Assembly: GCA_963802095.1 (NCBI GenBank)
Contig: CAWDHI010000001.1
Location: 620,001-684,000 of the forward strand
DNA: 64,000 bases
DNA from: CAVVEQ01 sp963802095
GTDB lineage: Bacteria; Chloroflexota; Anaerolineae; Anaerolineales; Anaerolineaceae
Reading direction: 5' to 3'
Part shown: positions 42,103 to 49,641 of the stretch, piece after piece
Layout: every line of letters begins with the position of its first letter
Position numbering within the stretch: position 1 is the first letter of the stretch
The notes under the pieces: generated by a model
Told to the model about the DNA's origin: nothing
Seen by the model: the letters and a program-made list of their open reading frames with translations, nothing else
Databases searched by the model: none
Translations under genes and position numbers: made by a program

Positions 42103-44004
42103 TCAGGTCATCAAAGCATAAAGGATATGATCAGCGCTACCGATATAAATTACATCGTTACAGATTACAGGGGTGCCTGTGATTTGCCCCTGCGTGGCAA
42201 ATTTCCAGCGCAGACGTCCAGTGCGGTATTCGATACAATAGAGATTACCATCAGCTGATCCACAATATAGAGCATCCTTGTATATCACAGGCGAACCACT
42301 TACCTGATGATCGGTTTTAAATCTCCAAATCTCCCTCGCATTGGCTCCATCTACACAGTAGATAAATCCGTCCGCTGAGCCGATGAACACCTGGTTATCG
42401 GCCACGCAAGGGGATGAAACGGATCCTTTTCCCATTCTAAACCGCCAGATAACCCATCCTGCCTTGGCATCAAGAGCATAGAATAATGAATCTAGGGAAG
42501 CGAAATATACCAACCCTTGGTTGATCACAGGTGAGGATGTAATTCCGCGTTTTGCTTTAAACCGCCATTTGGTCTGACCATGAAAATCAACGCAGAAAAA
42601 GTCACCTGTCTCGCATCCGAAATAAATCGAATCCTGGGTGATATATGGAGAAGATCGTATCGGTCCACCCGCATCCAACGACCAGGTTTTTCGGTTGGAC
42701 AGAATATTGACAGCACTTAATGAGCCATCATCGGAACCGATGAAAATATGCCCTTCCGCAACCTTGGGTGAGCAGCGGATTGGCCCTTCGGTATAAAAAG
42801 ACCATGCTTGTTTACCGGTGCGGGCAGACACCGCGTAAAGCCGTTGATCTTCAGAGCCAAAATAGACCACTCCATCATTGACCGTTGGTTTACCTACAAT
42901 TCCACCTTCTGAGGGGAATTTCCAAAGGAATTTTCCCTCGGAAGCGGTGATCGCATAAAGGTTGTTGTCATATGTGCCAACATAGACATTACCGTTATCA
43001 AATACTGGCGCTCCTCGTATTTCATCCTCTGTTTTAAAGGTCCATAGCGGTTTCACTGCCTGCTCCGAAACAATAGGCGTAGTGGCTCCGATGGCGATGC
43101 GGGTAAGCGCGCCTGTTTTCTTAGCGGCACCCATCAGGGCTTCTTTCATAGCTTCCATGGATTGATAACGGTCTTCTGGATTATATTGCAGCGCTGTTTC
43201 GACAACCGCCTCTAGTTCGGAAGAAACAGCCGGATTGGTTTTTCGAATTGGCCGCTCGTTGAATGTGAACGGAGCTTCAAGTCGTGGATCACGGTGAGTT
43301 AATAGGTGGTGCAGTGTAGCGCCAAGTGAATATATATCAACTATCGGCGTTGCCTCACCTCTGTACTGTTCGGGGGGAGAGTACCCTTCGGTACCGATCA
43401 TGGTTCCTTTTTGCCCCTGCTTAAAAACTTTGGCAATCCCAAAGTCCACCAGCATAATATGGTTCTGCTGGTTCACCATGATATTTGAAGGTTTCATATC
43501 CCGGAAAACGATAGGTTCCGGTTTATGTCCGTGAAGATATTGCACAACGTCGCACAATTCTATCGCCCAGGCGATCACCTGATCCTCAGGCATGAAACCT
43601 GTGATCTCCGAAAGCATAGCTTCAAGATCCTTGCCATGCACATATTCGATGACAAGGTAGGATTTATCGTCAAAAGTGAAATAATCAAAAATTTTGGGAA
43701 TGGAAGGATGGGATAGTGTTACGAGAATATTTGCTTCACGTTCAAAATTCTGTACGATCGTTTTCCTGATAAGCGGATCTGGAGCGGAGTTGATCATCTC
43801 CTTGACAGCGACCAGCTTAATGACATTCGGAAAATGGAGGTCCCGTGCCCGGTAGACCGACCCCATGCCTCCGACCCCGATCACCTCCTGGATCGCGTAG
43901 CGATCTACCAGGACATATCCCCCCTGGAGCTGTTGGACTGGCTGGGTGCTATCGCTGAAATCATGTGTGCCCTGATGTTGGTCCAGTGTTTCCCTCCAAT
44001 TCAA
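42103..44004 (-). CDS. Ser/Thr protein kinase with C-terminal eight-blade PQQ-like propeller
   Basis: The 633-residue protein has an N-terminal Hanks-type kinase (about 36-300): glycine loop GVGGMGSV, VAVKEM (Lys68), catalytic VFRDMKPSN (Asp169), VDFGIAK (187-189) and GTEGYSPPEQ. The rest (about 322-633) is eight repeats of about 40 residues, each with a W.F....[I/V]..[S/A]P...G.[V/L][Y/F].G..D..LYA pattern, forming one closed propeller. No transmembrane segment lies between, so the propeller is cytoplasmic and may bind a ligand or partner. The TTG start at 44004 has a weak ribosome-binding site, while GGAGGG (43997-43992) is placed for an in-frame CTG at 43986. It is first in the operon. Confidence 0.9.
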   Translation of the reverse strand: MNWRETLDQHQGTHDFSDSTQPVQQLQGGYVLVDRYAIQEVIGVGGMGSVYRARDLHFPNVIKLVAVKEMINSAPDPLIRKTIVQNFEREANILVTLSHPSIPKIFDYFTFDDKSYLVIEYVHGKDLEAMLSEITGFMPEDQVIAWAIELCDVVQYLHGHKPEPIVFRDMKPSNIMVNQQNHIMLVDFGIAKVFKQGQKGTMIGTEGYSPPEQYRGEATPIVDIYSLGATLHHLLTHRDPRLEAPFTFNERPIRKTNPAVSSELEAVVETALQYNPEDRYQSMEAMKEALMGAAKKTGALTRIAIGATTPIVSEQAVKPLWTFKTEDEIRGAPVFDNGNVYVGTYDNNLYAITASEGKFLWKFPSEGGIVGKPTVNDGVVYFGSEDQRLYAVSARTGKQAWSFYTEGPIRCSPKVAEGHIFIGSDDGSLSAVNILSNRKTWSLDAGGPIRSSPYITQDSIYFGCETGDFFCVDFHGQTKWRFKAKRGITSSPVINQGLVYFASLDSLFYALDAKAGWVIWRFRMGKGSVSSPCVADNQVFIGSADGFIYCVDGANAREIWRFKTDHQVSGSPVIYKDALYCGSADGNLYCIEYRTGRLRWKFATQGQITGTPVICNDVIYIGSADHILYALMT

Positions 44005-44050
44005 CCGTTTCTTTTAATAAAATAATCTTCAGGGACGGCCTGATGTAATG

Positions 44051-44079
44051 ATTATATGCAAACTGATATTGCTTGGCAA
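44051..44079 (-). promoter_or_regulatory. Promoter of the kinase-phosphatase-vWA-FHA operon
   Basis: On the minus strand TTGCCA (44079-44074) and TATAAT (44056-44051) are separated by exactly 17 bases. Transcription would start near 44044, giving a leader of about 40 bases. Confidence 0.75.
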
Positions 44080-44121
44080 GTTACAGTCTTGAAAGCTTTT
44101 AGGCTTCTTTTCCAGATTCCC

Positions 44122-44589
44122 TTAATCTGGTGTAGGTATGATGATTGGCGTTAAGAATTCCGCAGCTGCCCATCCAATTCGATCGGATTGATAGGTACCT
44201 TCCATTTTCCACCAGGTATATCCATCTATGATAATTGGTCCGTCAACCACCAAGAATATTTCGTTTTCGGTAGCGATGCTTTCGGTTCTGGCAGTGGAAC
44301 CAGGCTCACTCCGCAAGCGTAGTCCGGTTCCTCCTGTTCCAATCACCTGTACATATACTCCTGTTGTGATTCCATCGATTTCTACAGGAATGCTCATTAC
44401 CGGTGTTTCAATTGCGTCGGCATTTTCATTCACGGATGTTTTTGTGGGGAATGGAATGGTTTTTATTTCAGCAGTTGGCGTCCATGCGGTAACACCTGGA
44501 GGAAAAAGTAATCTAATCGCTATTCCTGTTCCGAAAAGGAGAATTAATGTGACGCATATAGTGATGAAAATTGAAACAGATTTTTTAAT
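44122..44589 (-). CDS. Membrane-anchored SH3-like (SH3b) protein with AUU start
   Basis: The first NTG in this frame is GTG at 44433, but the frame stays open upstream and encodes a signal-anchor: a KKS start, then hydrophobic residues at about 5-20 and 24-32, then a PPGVTAWTPT linker. GGGAGG (44600-44595) stands five bases before an ATT codon at 44589-44587, so I extend the gene to 155 residues with an AUU start. The outer part (about 75-150) resembles a bacterial SH3 domain (GLRLRSEPGSTA, WWKMEGTYQSDRIGWAAAEFL). It probably binds the wall or senses it. It precedes the kinase operon but that has its own promoter. Confidence 0.7.
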   Translation of the reverse strand: MKKSVSIFITICVTLILLFGTGIAIRLLFPPGVTAWTPTAEIKTIPFPTKTSVNENADAIETPVMSIPVEIDGITTGVYVQVIGTGGTGLRLRSEPGSTARTESIATENEIFLVVDGPIIIDGYTWWKMEGTYQSDRIGWAAAEFLTPIIIPTPD

Positions 44590-44609
44590 GGGAACCTCCC
44601 GATATTTCG

Positions 44610-44646
44610 ATTATAGGTCAAAGTGAAATAATGAGCATGTTATAAT
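44610..44646. promoter_or_regulatory. Divergent -10 elements between the SH3 gene and the second kinase
   Basis: TATAAT on the minus strand at 44615-44610 would start transcription near 44603, just before the GGGAGG of the SH3 gene. TATAAT on the plus strand at 44641-44646 ends seven bases before the kinase ATG at 44654, so that transcript would be leaderless. No convincing -35 boxes. Confidence 0.5.
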
Positions 44647-44653
44647 TTTTTGG

Positions 44654-45673
44654 ATGGTTCCCACCAAATCTCAAGAACGCATCATTGAAGGCCGGTATAA
44701 GATCCTGGATCTGGCTGCTCACGGGGGTATGGCGGATATTTTCCTTGCCTGGGATCAGACTTTGGAACGCCAGGTGGCAATAAAAATATTGGGGAATGAT
44801 TATTCATACAATGAATCATTCAAATCACGATTTATTTTTGAAGCCAAAGCAGCAGCGAATCTATCTCACATAAACATTGTGACCGTCCATGATTTTGGAT
44901 TTGAAAATGGCAGTCCCTACCTCGTGATGGAATATATTTCAGGTACGGATTTGAAGTCAATAATACTTGAACAACATAAATTAATGGCCAAGGATGCGCT
45001 GCCATTGATATTGCAAGCTTGCGCTGGAATTGGCTATGCGCATCGCGCTGGATTGGTTCATTGTGATGTTAAACCACATAATCTCATAATCTCCAGGGAT
45101 AAGCGCCTAAAAGTCACTGATTTTGGAATTGCCCGCGCACTTTCTTCCATCAACCCTGATGAATCAAGTGATGTGGTTTGGGGTTCGCCATTATATTTTT
45201 CGCCAGAGCAGGCATCAGGATTAGCGCCCTCCCCCGCATCGGATGTTTATTCTCTGGGAGTTGTCCTCTATGAATGCCTGGTCGGTCAGACTCCATTTTA
45301 TTCAGAGGACATTTCCGAATTGTCGATAATGCACCGCGAAAACCCTCCCCTTCCTCCCCGGTACTTCGATCCGGATATACCCGATTCTCTTCAGAAGATC
45401 ATTTTACGAGCATTATCCAAGGAACCTGCCTCTCGCTATCGCAACGGAGACCAAATGGGGCGAGTTTTGCAATCTTTTTGCGATCAGGCAAAAATAACCA
45501 TACCTTTCTCCCTTTACACAACTGACCCAAACAATACAGGTTGGGACCAGAGCTCTTCCAGTGGAATTGACTGGTCAACAGTTGGATTGGCATTTTTAAC
45601 TTTATTCTTGGTCTCGGGTCTCATCCCCTTTTGGTTCTACATCATCCTTCGTTATGGAAATATTTTCAATTGA
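44654..45673 (+). CDS. Membrane-anchored Ser/Thr protein kinase without sensor domain (PrkC/PknB-like)
   Basis: A 339-residue Hanks-type kinase (about 14-275): VAIK with Lys44, Glu63, catalytic VHCDVKPHN (Asp138), DFG at 156-158, and SPLYFSPEQ with SDVYSLGVVLYE. The usual HRD is HCD: the Arg that contacts the phosphorylated activation loop is Cys137. A single transmembrane helix lies at about 311-333, followed by only a few residues, so PASTA or other outer sensors are absent. The order kinase-rpe-rpmB-asp23-fakA-recG matches the Bacillus prkC region. It is probably leaderless; its TGA overlaps the rpe ATG. Confidence 0.88.
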   Translation: MVPTKSQERIIEGRYKILDLAAHGGMADIFLAWDQTLERQVAIKILGNDYSYNESFKSRFIFEAKAAANLSHINIVTVHDFGFENGSPYLVMEYISGTDLKSIILEQHKLMAKDALPLILQACAGIGYAHRAGLVHCDVKPHNLIISRDKRLKVTDFGIARALSSINPDESSDVVWGSPLYFSPEQASGLAPSPASDVYSLGVVLYECLVGQTPFYSEDISELSIMHRENPPLPPRYFDPDIPDSLQKIILRALSKEPASRYRNGDQMGRVLQSFCDQAKITIPFSLYTTDPNNTGWDQSSSSGIDWSTVGLAFLTLFLVSGLIPFWFYIILRYGNIFN

Positions 45674-46344
45674 TGAACAACGAAAACCTTTTTAGTATCT
45701 CTGCTTCGATCCTCGCAGCTGATTTTCGGAATCTGGAAAAAGAGGTAAAGGCTGCCGAGTCTGCTGGGGTGGATAACATCCATATTGATGTAATGGATGG
45801 TGTATTCGTTCCGAATATTTCCATGGGTCCAATGATTGTCGAAACCTGCAAGAAAATCACCGATCTCCCGATCGATGTCCACTTGATGATCATCAATCCA
45901 GAAAAATATATCGAAGCATTTCAGCACGCTGGAGCAGATAGGATCAGTGTCCACATTGAGAATAATCCTGTAGTAAATGAAACCATAAAGAGGATCCAAA
46001 CCCTGGGTTGTAAAGCTGGATTGGTGATAAACCCCGAAACGGATCTGGTTCTAATCGAAGGCAGCCTCATTTTCGCCGACTTCTTTCTGATAATGACAGT
46101 TCACCCTGGTTTTGGCGGCCAAAAATTCATTAGTGAAACCCTTGGAAAAATTGTTGCACTGAATGAAAATATTAAGCTATTGGGGATGGCGCAGTTCATT
46201 CAGGTGGATGGAGGAATCAACCCTAAGACCCTGCCAGTATGTTATCGCGCCGGAGCCAGGGATTTCGTTGCCGGCAACTCCATCTTCAATCACCCGCGCA
46301 GTATTCAAGATGCAGTATTGGAGATGCGAGAGTCCGTTAAATAA
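45673..46344 (+). CDS. rpe: Ribulose-phosphate 3-epimerase
   Basis: The 223-residue TIM barrel carries the family motifs: SASILAADF, the metal-binding HIDVMDGVFVPNISMGP, DVHLMI, VHPGFGGQKF and VDGGINPKT. It interconverts ribulose 5-phosphate and xylulose 5-phosphate in the pentose phosphate pathway. The ATG at 45673 shares one base with the kinase stop (TGATG), so translation is coupled to the kinase; the frame also opens at 45631 but that lies inside the kinase gene. Neighbouring kinase and rpe genes are also found in Firmicutes. Confidence 0.94.
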   Translation: MNNENLFSISASILAADFRNLEKEVKAAESAGVDNIHIDVMDGVFVPNISMGPMIVETCKKITDLPIDVHLMIINPEKYIEAFQHAGADRISVHIENNPVVNETIKRIQTLGCKAGLVINPETDLVLIEGSLIFADFFLIMTVHPGFGGQKFISETLGKIVALNENIKLLGMAQFIQVDGGINPKTLPVCYRAGARDFVAGNSIFNHPRSIQDAVLEMRESVK

Positions 46345-46378
46345 AGAAAGCGGTTTTAACCGCTTTCTGTGGGTTTTT
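46345..46378. terminator. Terminator between rpe and rpmB (convergent)
   Basis: An 11-pair stem AGAAAGCGGTT/AACCGCTTTCT (46345-46368) has a two-base loop in the strict pairing. On the plus strand GTGGG then TTTTT follows; on the minus strand TTATTT follows. It begins at the rpe stop codon. Confidence 0.7.
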
Positions 46379-46386
46379 CTTACTTT

Positions 46387-46569
46387 CTACTCACTCTTCG
46401 AAAGAGTGCGTATGCATTTTGCGCAGAGTGTTTTCTGTACTTTGCGACCCTGTAACATCATTGATACTTTTTGAAGATTTGGGCGGAATTTTCGGTTGGT
46501 TGAACGGAGGGAGAAACTCCGGTTATGACCAAATGTGGTTGTTTTTCCGCAATTTTCGCACTTTGCCAT
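46387..46569 (-). CDS. rpmB: 50S ribosomal protein L28, zinc-binding form
   Basis: This 60-residue protein begins MAKCENCGKTTTFGHNRSFS, typical of L28. Four cysteines (4, 7, 49 and 52) make it the C+ zinc-ribbon paralogue. The ATG at 46569 is preferred to a TTG two codons upstream because L28 normally starts MAK; AGAGG lies upstream. It is divergent from the asp23-like gene, while rpmB-yloU-yloV are colinear in Bacillus, so this strand has been inverted relative to that order. Confidence 0.94.
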   Translation of the reverse strand: MAKCENCGKTTTFGHNRSFSLRSTNRKFRPNLQKVSMMLQGRKVQKTLCAKCIRTLSKSE

Positions 46570-46688
46570 TGCCAAATATCCTCTCTTGCACTAAACTTAA
46601 TCGCTTGTGACCTGTTTTACCAGCAACGGAGTTTACCACATATCGCAACTTTTTTCAAGAAACACCGTTTTATCACAAGGATGAAAAA

Positions 46689-47045
46689 ATGGCTGAGATA
46701 AAGAAGATCCTCGGAAATATCTACATGTCGAACCGCGCTCTGGCGACCATCGCCAGCGAGTCAGCGTTGGAATCTTATGGAGTTGTGGGTATCACCGGTA
46801 AGAATGTGATGACTGGAATTGCCAAGGTCCTCGTGAAAGATCCGACCCTGGGTGTGAACGTTTCTTACGAAAATGAAAGTCTGGCTATTGATATTTATGT
46901 GATCATTGAGTATGGGACCCGGGTCCAATCCGTTGCCAACAGTGTTTCTGAAAACATCAAATACCAGATTGAAAAAGCTACTGGATTAATTGTGACCCAG
47001 GTTAATGTCCATGTTCGAGGTTTAAGGATAAGTTACACGGATTAA
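46689..47045 (+). CDS. Asp23/Gls24 family protein (YloU-like)
   Basis: A 118-residue protein with the Asp23 pattern: a GNIYMSNRALATIASESALESYGVVG start, GVNVSYENESLAIDIYVIIEYG in the middle and a C-terminal GLIVTQVNVHVRGL. Asp23-family proteins associate with the cell envelope and stress response in Gram-positives. It sits between rpmB and fakA as in Firmicutes (yloU-yloV), 15 bases before fakA. AAGGATG lies upstream of the ATG. Confidence 0.9.
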   Translation: MAEIKKILGNIYMSNRALATIASESALESYGVVGITGKNVMTGIAKVLVKDPTLGVNVSYENESLAIDIYVIIEYGTRVQSVANSVSENIKYQIEKATGLIVTQVNVHVRGLRISYTD

Positions 47046-47060
47046 TTACTACGGAGTTCA

Positions 47061-48746
47061 ATGAACATGGCAGAAAACCCTCAGGACCAAACTCAGGATA
47101 TTCATTTTCAGATTATCCGAACCATTGATGGTCAGGAATTTAAATCACTCATTCAAGCCAGCCTCACCTGGTTGCGTACCAATCAGCAAATGATCAATTC
47201 GCTCAATGTTTTTCCGGTTCCGGATGGAGATACCGGAACGAACATGCTATTAACAATGCAATCAGCGTACAACGAGATCGCTGAATCTTCAGAAATCAGG
47301 ATCGGACCAATTGCCCACGATTTGGCGCAAGGCGCTCTACTCGGAGCCAGGGGTAACTCTGGTGTGATCCTTTCTCAGATCTGGCGTGGTTTTGCCCGGA
47401 CTATGGATAACCTGGAAACAATGGACGCCGATCTTTTTGTCAAAGGTCTCATCGAAGCCAAGAATACCGCCTATAAGGGTGTTGTCCGGCCCGTTGAAGG
47501 CACGATCCTGACTGTGGCGAAGGATATCGCCACTGCTGCCGAAGAGGCCGCCTTCGAAACCAACGACTTATTGAAGGTGCTGGAAGCTGTGGTGGATGCA
47601 GCAAATGAATCTGTCCGGCATACCCCTGATTTGTTACCAATTCTAAAACAAGCAGGTGTTGTCGATTCTGGCGGGAAAGGGCTTTATATTATTCTGGAAG
47701 GTATGCTACGTTCTTCCAAGGGATATTCTCTTGAAACTCCTCTAATGATGGTTCAACAACTGGAAGGGATGAACCTACAAAATGTTAAGGAGAGTGTGGA
47801 AGAAGGGCAGGATTACGAGGTTGTCGTCGATTTTAAACCTGAAGGCAATCTTGATTTGGACAATTTTTATCAGGGATTATCTGAAATTGGCACTTCCATC
47901 CAGGTTGGTGAAGGGGATGGGATTTACAGGATGCACATTCACGTCGAGACAGACAGGCGCTACGAGCCCATCGATTATACGATGAAGTATGGGACAATCA
48001 CCAAAGTAGCCATGGAAAACCTGGTCGAACAAACCGGAGGGAATGGCTTGGATGGCACTCTTCAATTGGAACTCCCTGAAGTTCAACCAGGACAAATCGC
48101 TGTAGTTGTAGTATCACCAGGAGATGGGATCTCACGGATTTTCGCCAGTCTCGGTGCAGTTGCCATTGTTCAAGGGGGTCAGACGATGAATCCCAGCACC
48201 GAAGAGATCCTCAGATCTTTCGAGAACCTTCCAACAGAAAAGATAATCATTTTACCGAACAACAAAAATATCATTCTCGCTGCAGAATCCGCGGCATCCA
48301 TGACGGTGAAAACAGTCAGGGTCATCCGAAGCAAAAATGTTCCCCAGGGTCTTTCCGCCATCCTCAGGCTGGACCCCGAAGGTGATCTCGATTCGATCGT
48401 TAAACAAATGGATGAGTCCCTCACCGATATTGAAACCGGTGAGATCACCACCGCCACAAGGACCGTACAGATAAATGAGGTGGATGTTAAGGAAGGAGAA
48501 GTGATAGCCCTTCACAATGGCCAATTGATCAAATCTTCTTCCACCCTCGAAGAAGCCTGTTTTGAATTTCTAAAAAATGCCGGAACGAATGAAAGAGAGC
48601 GCATTACAATTTTTTACGGTTCGAATATTGAACGGCCTCACGTTAATGAGATTGCAGACCTGATCCGAGCGAAATATCCTAAGCAGGAACTTGAAATTCA
48701 CGAAGGCGGTCAACCGCATTACCAATTTATTATCTCTGTTGAATAA
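47061..48746 (+). CDS. fakA: Fatty acid kinase catalytic subunit FakA (DAK2/DhaL domain)
   Basis: The 561-residue protein has an N-terminal DhaL/DAK2 ATP-binding domain (about 25-215). It includes VFPVPDGDTGTNMLLTM with the metal-binding aspartates, GARGNSGVILSQIWRG and DSGGKGLYIILEGM. A middle domain and a C-terminal FakA domain (about 335-561) follow. FakA phosphorylates fatty acids presented by FakB to give acyl-phosphate for membrane lipid synthesis with PlsY. The next gene, four bases on, is fakB, and plsX elsewhere in the window makes the same acyl-phosphate. GGAG precedes the ATG at 47061. Confidence 0.92.
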   Translation: MNMAENPQDQTQDIHFQIIRTIDGQEFKSLIQASLTWLRTNQQMINSLNVFPVPDGDTGTNMLLTMQSAYNEIAESSEIRIGPIAHDLAQGALLGARGNSGVILSQIWRGFARTMDNLETMDADLFVKGLIEAKNTAYKGVVRPVEGTILTVAKDIATAAEEAAFETNDLLKVLEAVVDAANESVRHTPDLLPILKQAGVVDSGGKGLYIILEGMLRSSKGYSLETPLMMVQQLEGMNLQNVKESVEEGQDYEVVVDFKPEGNLDLDNFYQGLSEIGTSIQVGEGDGIYRMHIHVETDRRYEPIDYTMKYGTITKVAMENLVEQTGGNGLDGTLQLELPEVQPGQIAVVVVSPGDGISRIFASLGAVAIVQGGQTMNPSTEEILRSFENLPTEKIIILPNNKNIILAAESAASMTVKTVRVIRSKNVPQGLSAILRLDPEGDLDSIVKQMDESLTDIETGEITTATRTVQINEVDVKEGEVIALHNGQLIKSSSTLEEACFEFLKNAGTNERERITIFYGSNIERPHVNEIADLIRAKYPKQELEIHEGGQPHYQFIISVE

Positions 48747-48749
48747 CAG

Positions 48750-49592
48750 ATGAATCCCATATGTATCATTACAGACAGCGCTGCACAATTCCCAAATCCT
48801 GTATTCCCCGGCAGGGAATTCGTCCATTTTTTCAATTTACCCCACACGGACATCGGAAAAGCCGATAGAAATGATCCGGAGGTTAATGGCACAACGAATC
48901 ATTTCTCCGAATCCGGAATCAAATCTTCAAACACAACCAACACTACGCAAGATACTTTCGACCAGATTCTCCAAGAATTAAATTCCAAATATGACGAGAT
49001 AATCATCCTCACCGCTTCCAGTTTCTTGAATCCGTATTATTCTGTGATAGAAAAAACGGCACTACATTTCAATGGTAGTGCCCGGTTGTACCTTATCGAT
49101 ACGCAGACGATTTCCACTGGTCAGGGATTATTGGTCGAACAAGCAGCCCGAGCGATTCACTCAGGGGTATCTGCTTCGAATCTAGAAAGAGAACTCCGTA
49201 AATCTATCCCGCTAATCTTTAATATCCTATGCACACCGTCATTAAACTACCTTTACCAAACTGGAATTGTTGACCAGCCGCAGTCGGTTGTGAGCGAATA
49301 TTTCAACCTGTATCCGATATTCGTATTGGAGGACGGGAAGTTTACACCAATCAGTAAAGTACGCAATTATCATACTGCTATAGAATCTTTTCAGGAATTC
49401 CTAGAAGAATTTGATAATTTAGCGCATATTTCCTTTCTTCACGGCGGTATGGTACCCCCCGTTGAGATCCGTTGTATGAAGCAATTTTGTGATGATTCTT
49501 TCCCTGATACTCCTTTCAGCGAACATCAATTGAATCCCTTCCTGACCACAATGTTCGGATCGGAATTCATGGGAATGTTTTTGTCAGAATAA
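48750..49592 (+). CDS. fakB: DegV family fatty acid-binding protein (FakB-like)
   Basis: A 280-residue DegV protein with the N-terminal CIITDSAAQFP, ILTASSFLNPYYSVIEKTA (the family's LSSxLSGTYxxA region, degenerate) and LIDTQTISTGQGLLVEQAAR. The C-terminal HGGMVPPVEI region is present. It would bind a fatty acid and present it to FakA. An insertion of about 25 residues rich in Asn, Thr and Ser (GTTNHFSESGIKSSNTTNTT) near 47-66 replaces the usual segment. It follows fakA after three bases, making the partner assignment firm. Confidence 0.87.
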   Translation: MNPICIITDSAAQFPNPVFPGREFVHFFNLPHTDIGKADRNDPEVNGTTNHFSESGIKSSNTTNTTQDTFDQILQELNSKYDEIIILTASSFLNPYYSVIEKTALHFNGSARLYLIDTQTISTGQGLLVEQAARAIHSGVSASNLERELRKSIPLIFNILCTPSLNYLYQTGIVDQPQSVVSEYFNLYPIFVLEDGKFTPISKVRNYHTAIESFQEFLEEFDNLAHISFLHGGMVPPVEIRCMKQFCDDSFPDTPFSEHQLNPFLTTMFGSEFMGMFLSE

Positions 49593-49628
49593 TCAGCTGG
49601 AACCTGGTCTCTGGTGTACCTGCTACGG

Positions 49629-49634
49629 TAAAAT
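49629..49634 (+). promoter_or_regulatory. -10 element, leaderless start of recG
   Basis: TAAAAT at 49629-49634 ends seven bases before the ATG at 49642, with no ribosome-binding site. No clear -35 box. Confidence 0.4.
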
Positions 49635-49641
49635 AAATACC

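Noticed and set aside
44111..44131. Hairpin CCAGATT/AATCTGG at the end of the SH3 gene as terminator
   Set aside because: No T run follows it on either strand.
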